Below, piece after piece: positions 62,598-64,000 of a DNA stretch of 64,000 nucleotides. Every line of letters begins with the position of its first letter. The stretch's first letter is position 1. Source of the DNA: Mangifera indica (lineage: Eukaryota > Streptophyta > Magnoliopsida > Sapindales > Anacardiaceae); contig NC_058137.1 of the NCBI RefSeq assembly GCF_011075055.1, positions 26,893,463 to 26,957,462 on the forward strand. The letters run 5' to 3'. A model generated the notes under the pieces. The model saw nothing but the letters and a program-made list of their open reading frames with translations. It did not search any database and had not been told where the DNA came from. A program made the translations under genes and the position numbers.

Positions 62598-62750
62598 TTC
62601 CTCGAACGCGCAGGATTGTACTGTAGAAATACTTCTACTAGAAAATTTTCCTATTTGTGGCTCTTCATCTGATTGATTATCTATTTTTATGTGCAATTGC
62701 AGGCAAAATCCAGGGGCATCCATTATTCCAGTATTCTCTGCAACTCTTAT
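62598..62750 (+). pseudogene. Remnant of small gene (intron end and exon 2), after unit 3
   Basis: Counterpart of 31628-31760; exon 2 part from 62703. Stop codon and exon 1 are missing. Confidence 0.78.
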
Positions 62751-63442
62751 GTATATATTTATTTTATATTACTATTCTCAAACAATATTTGATGCTAGTA
62801 AGGCTAAATAATTAGAAAGTCATAAAGGCTGATTAGTAGAAATTGTTATAGAAAATAAGCGACATGTCCAATAGTGAATGGATTTAGTTCTACGGTAGGC
62901 CGGCCTAAAATCTTTCTTAGGAACAACAAGAGTACGACCCAAGCTGATTAAATGAGTGGCTTGATTTTGTTATGCATAGCGCATCTAAAATGGAATGAAC
63001 CATCGGGAGTCGGGACAGTAGTAACCTTGTATTGTATGTTAAATAACATTTCATTCCTCTCTTTGGTCAAGCACCTTCTGCTTCTCTTTCCTCCGTTCCG
63101 GCTATTGTGTCATACAGTTTAAAAAGATGGGAGCTTAATATTTCATTCAAGTTTGGAGGCAAGTTAGTCTCAAATTCACATTCCGCCACATAAAATTTTC
63201 TCAGGATGGTTGGGATTCAAAATAAATTCAGTATTTGTCTGAGTTTGAAAGCAAGTCAGTGTCAATTTTTGGAGTTAGATTAATTTTGAATTGTAGGCAA
63301 TAAATATACGAATTAAGTTATATTTTCTTGGGTTGGCTTGGCTTTGCTGACTCCAATGGAACAAGTTTATTTTTATTATTGCTTGCTTGTAAACACAATA
63401 GATGGGCCACAACATAATCGATGAATTTATACAACTAAACTT

Positions 63443-64000
63443 TCAGTGCTTTATGGGGTCTCCAAGCAATGAAACAACACGGTCTTTGGTCAAATAAGAA
63501 TTGGTGTAGCAGTCATCATCTTTGTAAAGAAGGTCTATTTCACGTGAAAAATTAAGAATAAGATCAAACAAAGGCAACGGAGCAGCAGTTTGTTTTAGGA
63601 AAGCTTCATTTACATCTTTCCATGCATTTGCGATTTGCTCACGGAACACTCTAATCGTCTCTTCTTCTGAAACGCCATGTTCCTTCATGTGACATTCAAT
63701 TGCTGAGGCAACATGACCTCTCTTTTGCTCATGCTATATATACCATTTAACAAAAACTTACACACTTATATGTTGATCATATTTCTGAGTTTAATTAATG
63801 AATTTAGCTCAGCACAAACTTTGTGTCTAACTATGTCATCCATGTGTCCGCAAATTATTGAGGCAGCCTTCAAAACCCTAGGGTAGCTGAATAGCCATTC
63901 AAAGGCTTCTGTGTTTGCAACGTCTCCCATTTCTACAAAAGATGTTGTGGGTAAGAGTTGGTGTGCATTGGTAACCAATGCTACACTCGTGTATTCATCC
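63443..64000 (-). pseudogene. Truncated sesquiterpene synthase, cut by window end
   Basis: Exon 7 (63443-63733) and most of exon 6 (from about 63811) are present and match the fragment at 32454 almost base for base, including DDIVRHK. The upstream part lies beyond the window. By homology it should be the same exon 4-7 relic. Confidence 0.88.

Larger units (their letters stand above)
49654..64000. repeat. Segmental duplication: unit 3 plus truncated module
   Basis: A near-identical copy of 18276-33010, running off the end of the window. From the Mutator-like element to the end the offset to the left copy is about 30.98-30.99 kb. Confidence 0.9.

Overview
The window is nuclear DNA from a flowering plant, most likely a woody eudicot. 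The evidence is spliced genes with GT-AG introns, AT-rich intergenic DNA, plant-type families (TPS-a terpene synthases, a GH1 beta-glucosidase with 13 exons, a nepenthesin-type aspartic protease, an organelle RRM protein) and plant transposable elements. The species cannot be fixed from the sequence alone.

The left third (1-19.7 kb) is ordinary genic DNA. From left to right it holds: a four-exon gene for an unrecognised protein with a C-terminal membrane anchor (+); a 13-exon mRNA cap guanine-N7 methyltransferase gene (-) with two coding lesions; a 0.93-kb fold-back element; an F-box/LRR pseudogene (+); an intact 500-residue GH1 beta-glucosidase gene (-); a broken aspartic protease gene (-); and an intact 147-residue mitochondrial-type RRM protein gene like ORRM2 (+).

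The right two thirds (about 18.3-64 kb) is a tandem array of a duplicated module. The module is a small two-exon plant-specific gene (+) facing, tail to tail, a seven-exon sesquiterpene synthase gene (-), plus repeat-rich flanks. Unit 1 (about 18.3-31.6 kb) and unit 3 (49.65-62.6 kb) are almost the same sequence and each has an intact small gene and an intact 559-residue synthase. Unit 2 (about 33.55-48.32 kb) is more diverged and dead: its small gene is split by a 5-kb Ty3/gypsy chromovirus and its synthase has a 4-base deletion in exon 6. A truncated module follows unit 1 (31.6-33.55 kb) and another follows unit 3 (62.6 kb to the window end); each holds a scrap of the small gene and the last exons of a decayed synthase. 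The duplicated block begins inside the ORRM2-like gene, so unit 3 carries an orphan last exon of that gene.

Units 1 and 3 share a 1.62-kb Mutator-like element with the same 9-base target duplication, so they were copied after its insertion. A 483-base Tourist/Harbinger-like MITE with TAA target duplication is in unit 1 only, and unit 3 keeps the empty site, so that insertion is either later than the copy or was lost cleanly. A 1.3-kb segment at the unit 2/unit 3 junction looks like a solo LTR without target duplication. The two intact synthases lack a plastid transit peptide and carry the RRX8W, RDR, DDXXD and NSE/DTE motifs, so they probably make sesquiterpenes from farnesyl diphosphate in the cytosol; the product cannot be read from sequence. 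I see no novel multi-gene system. The main interest is the array itself, its datable insertions and the linked small gene of unknown function.
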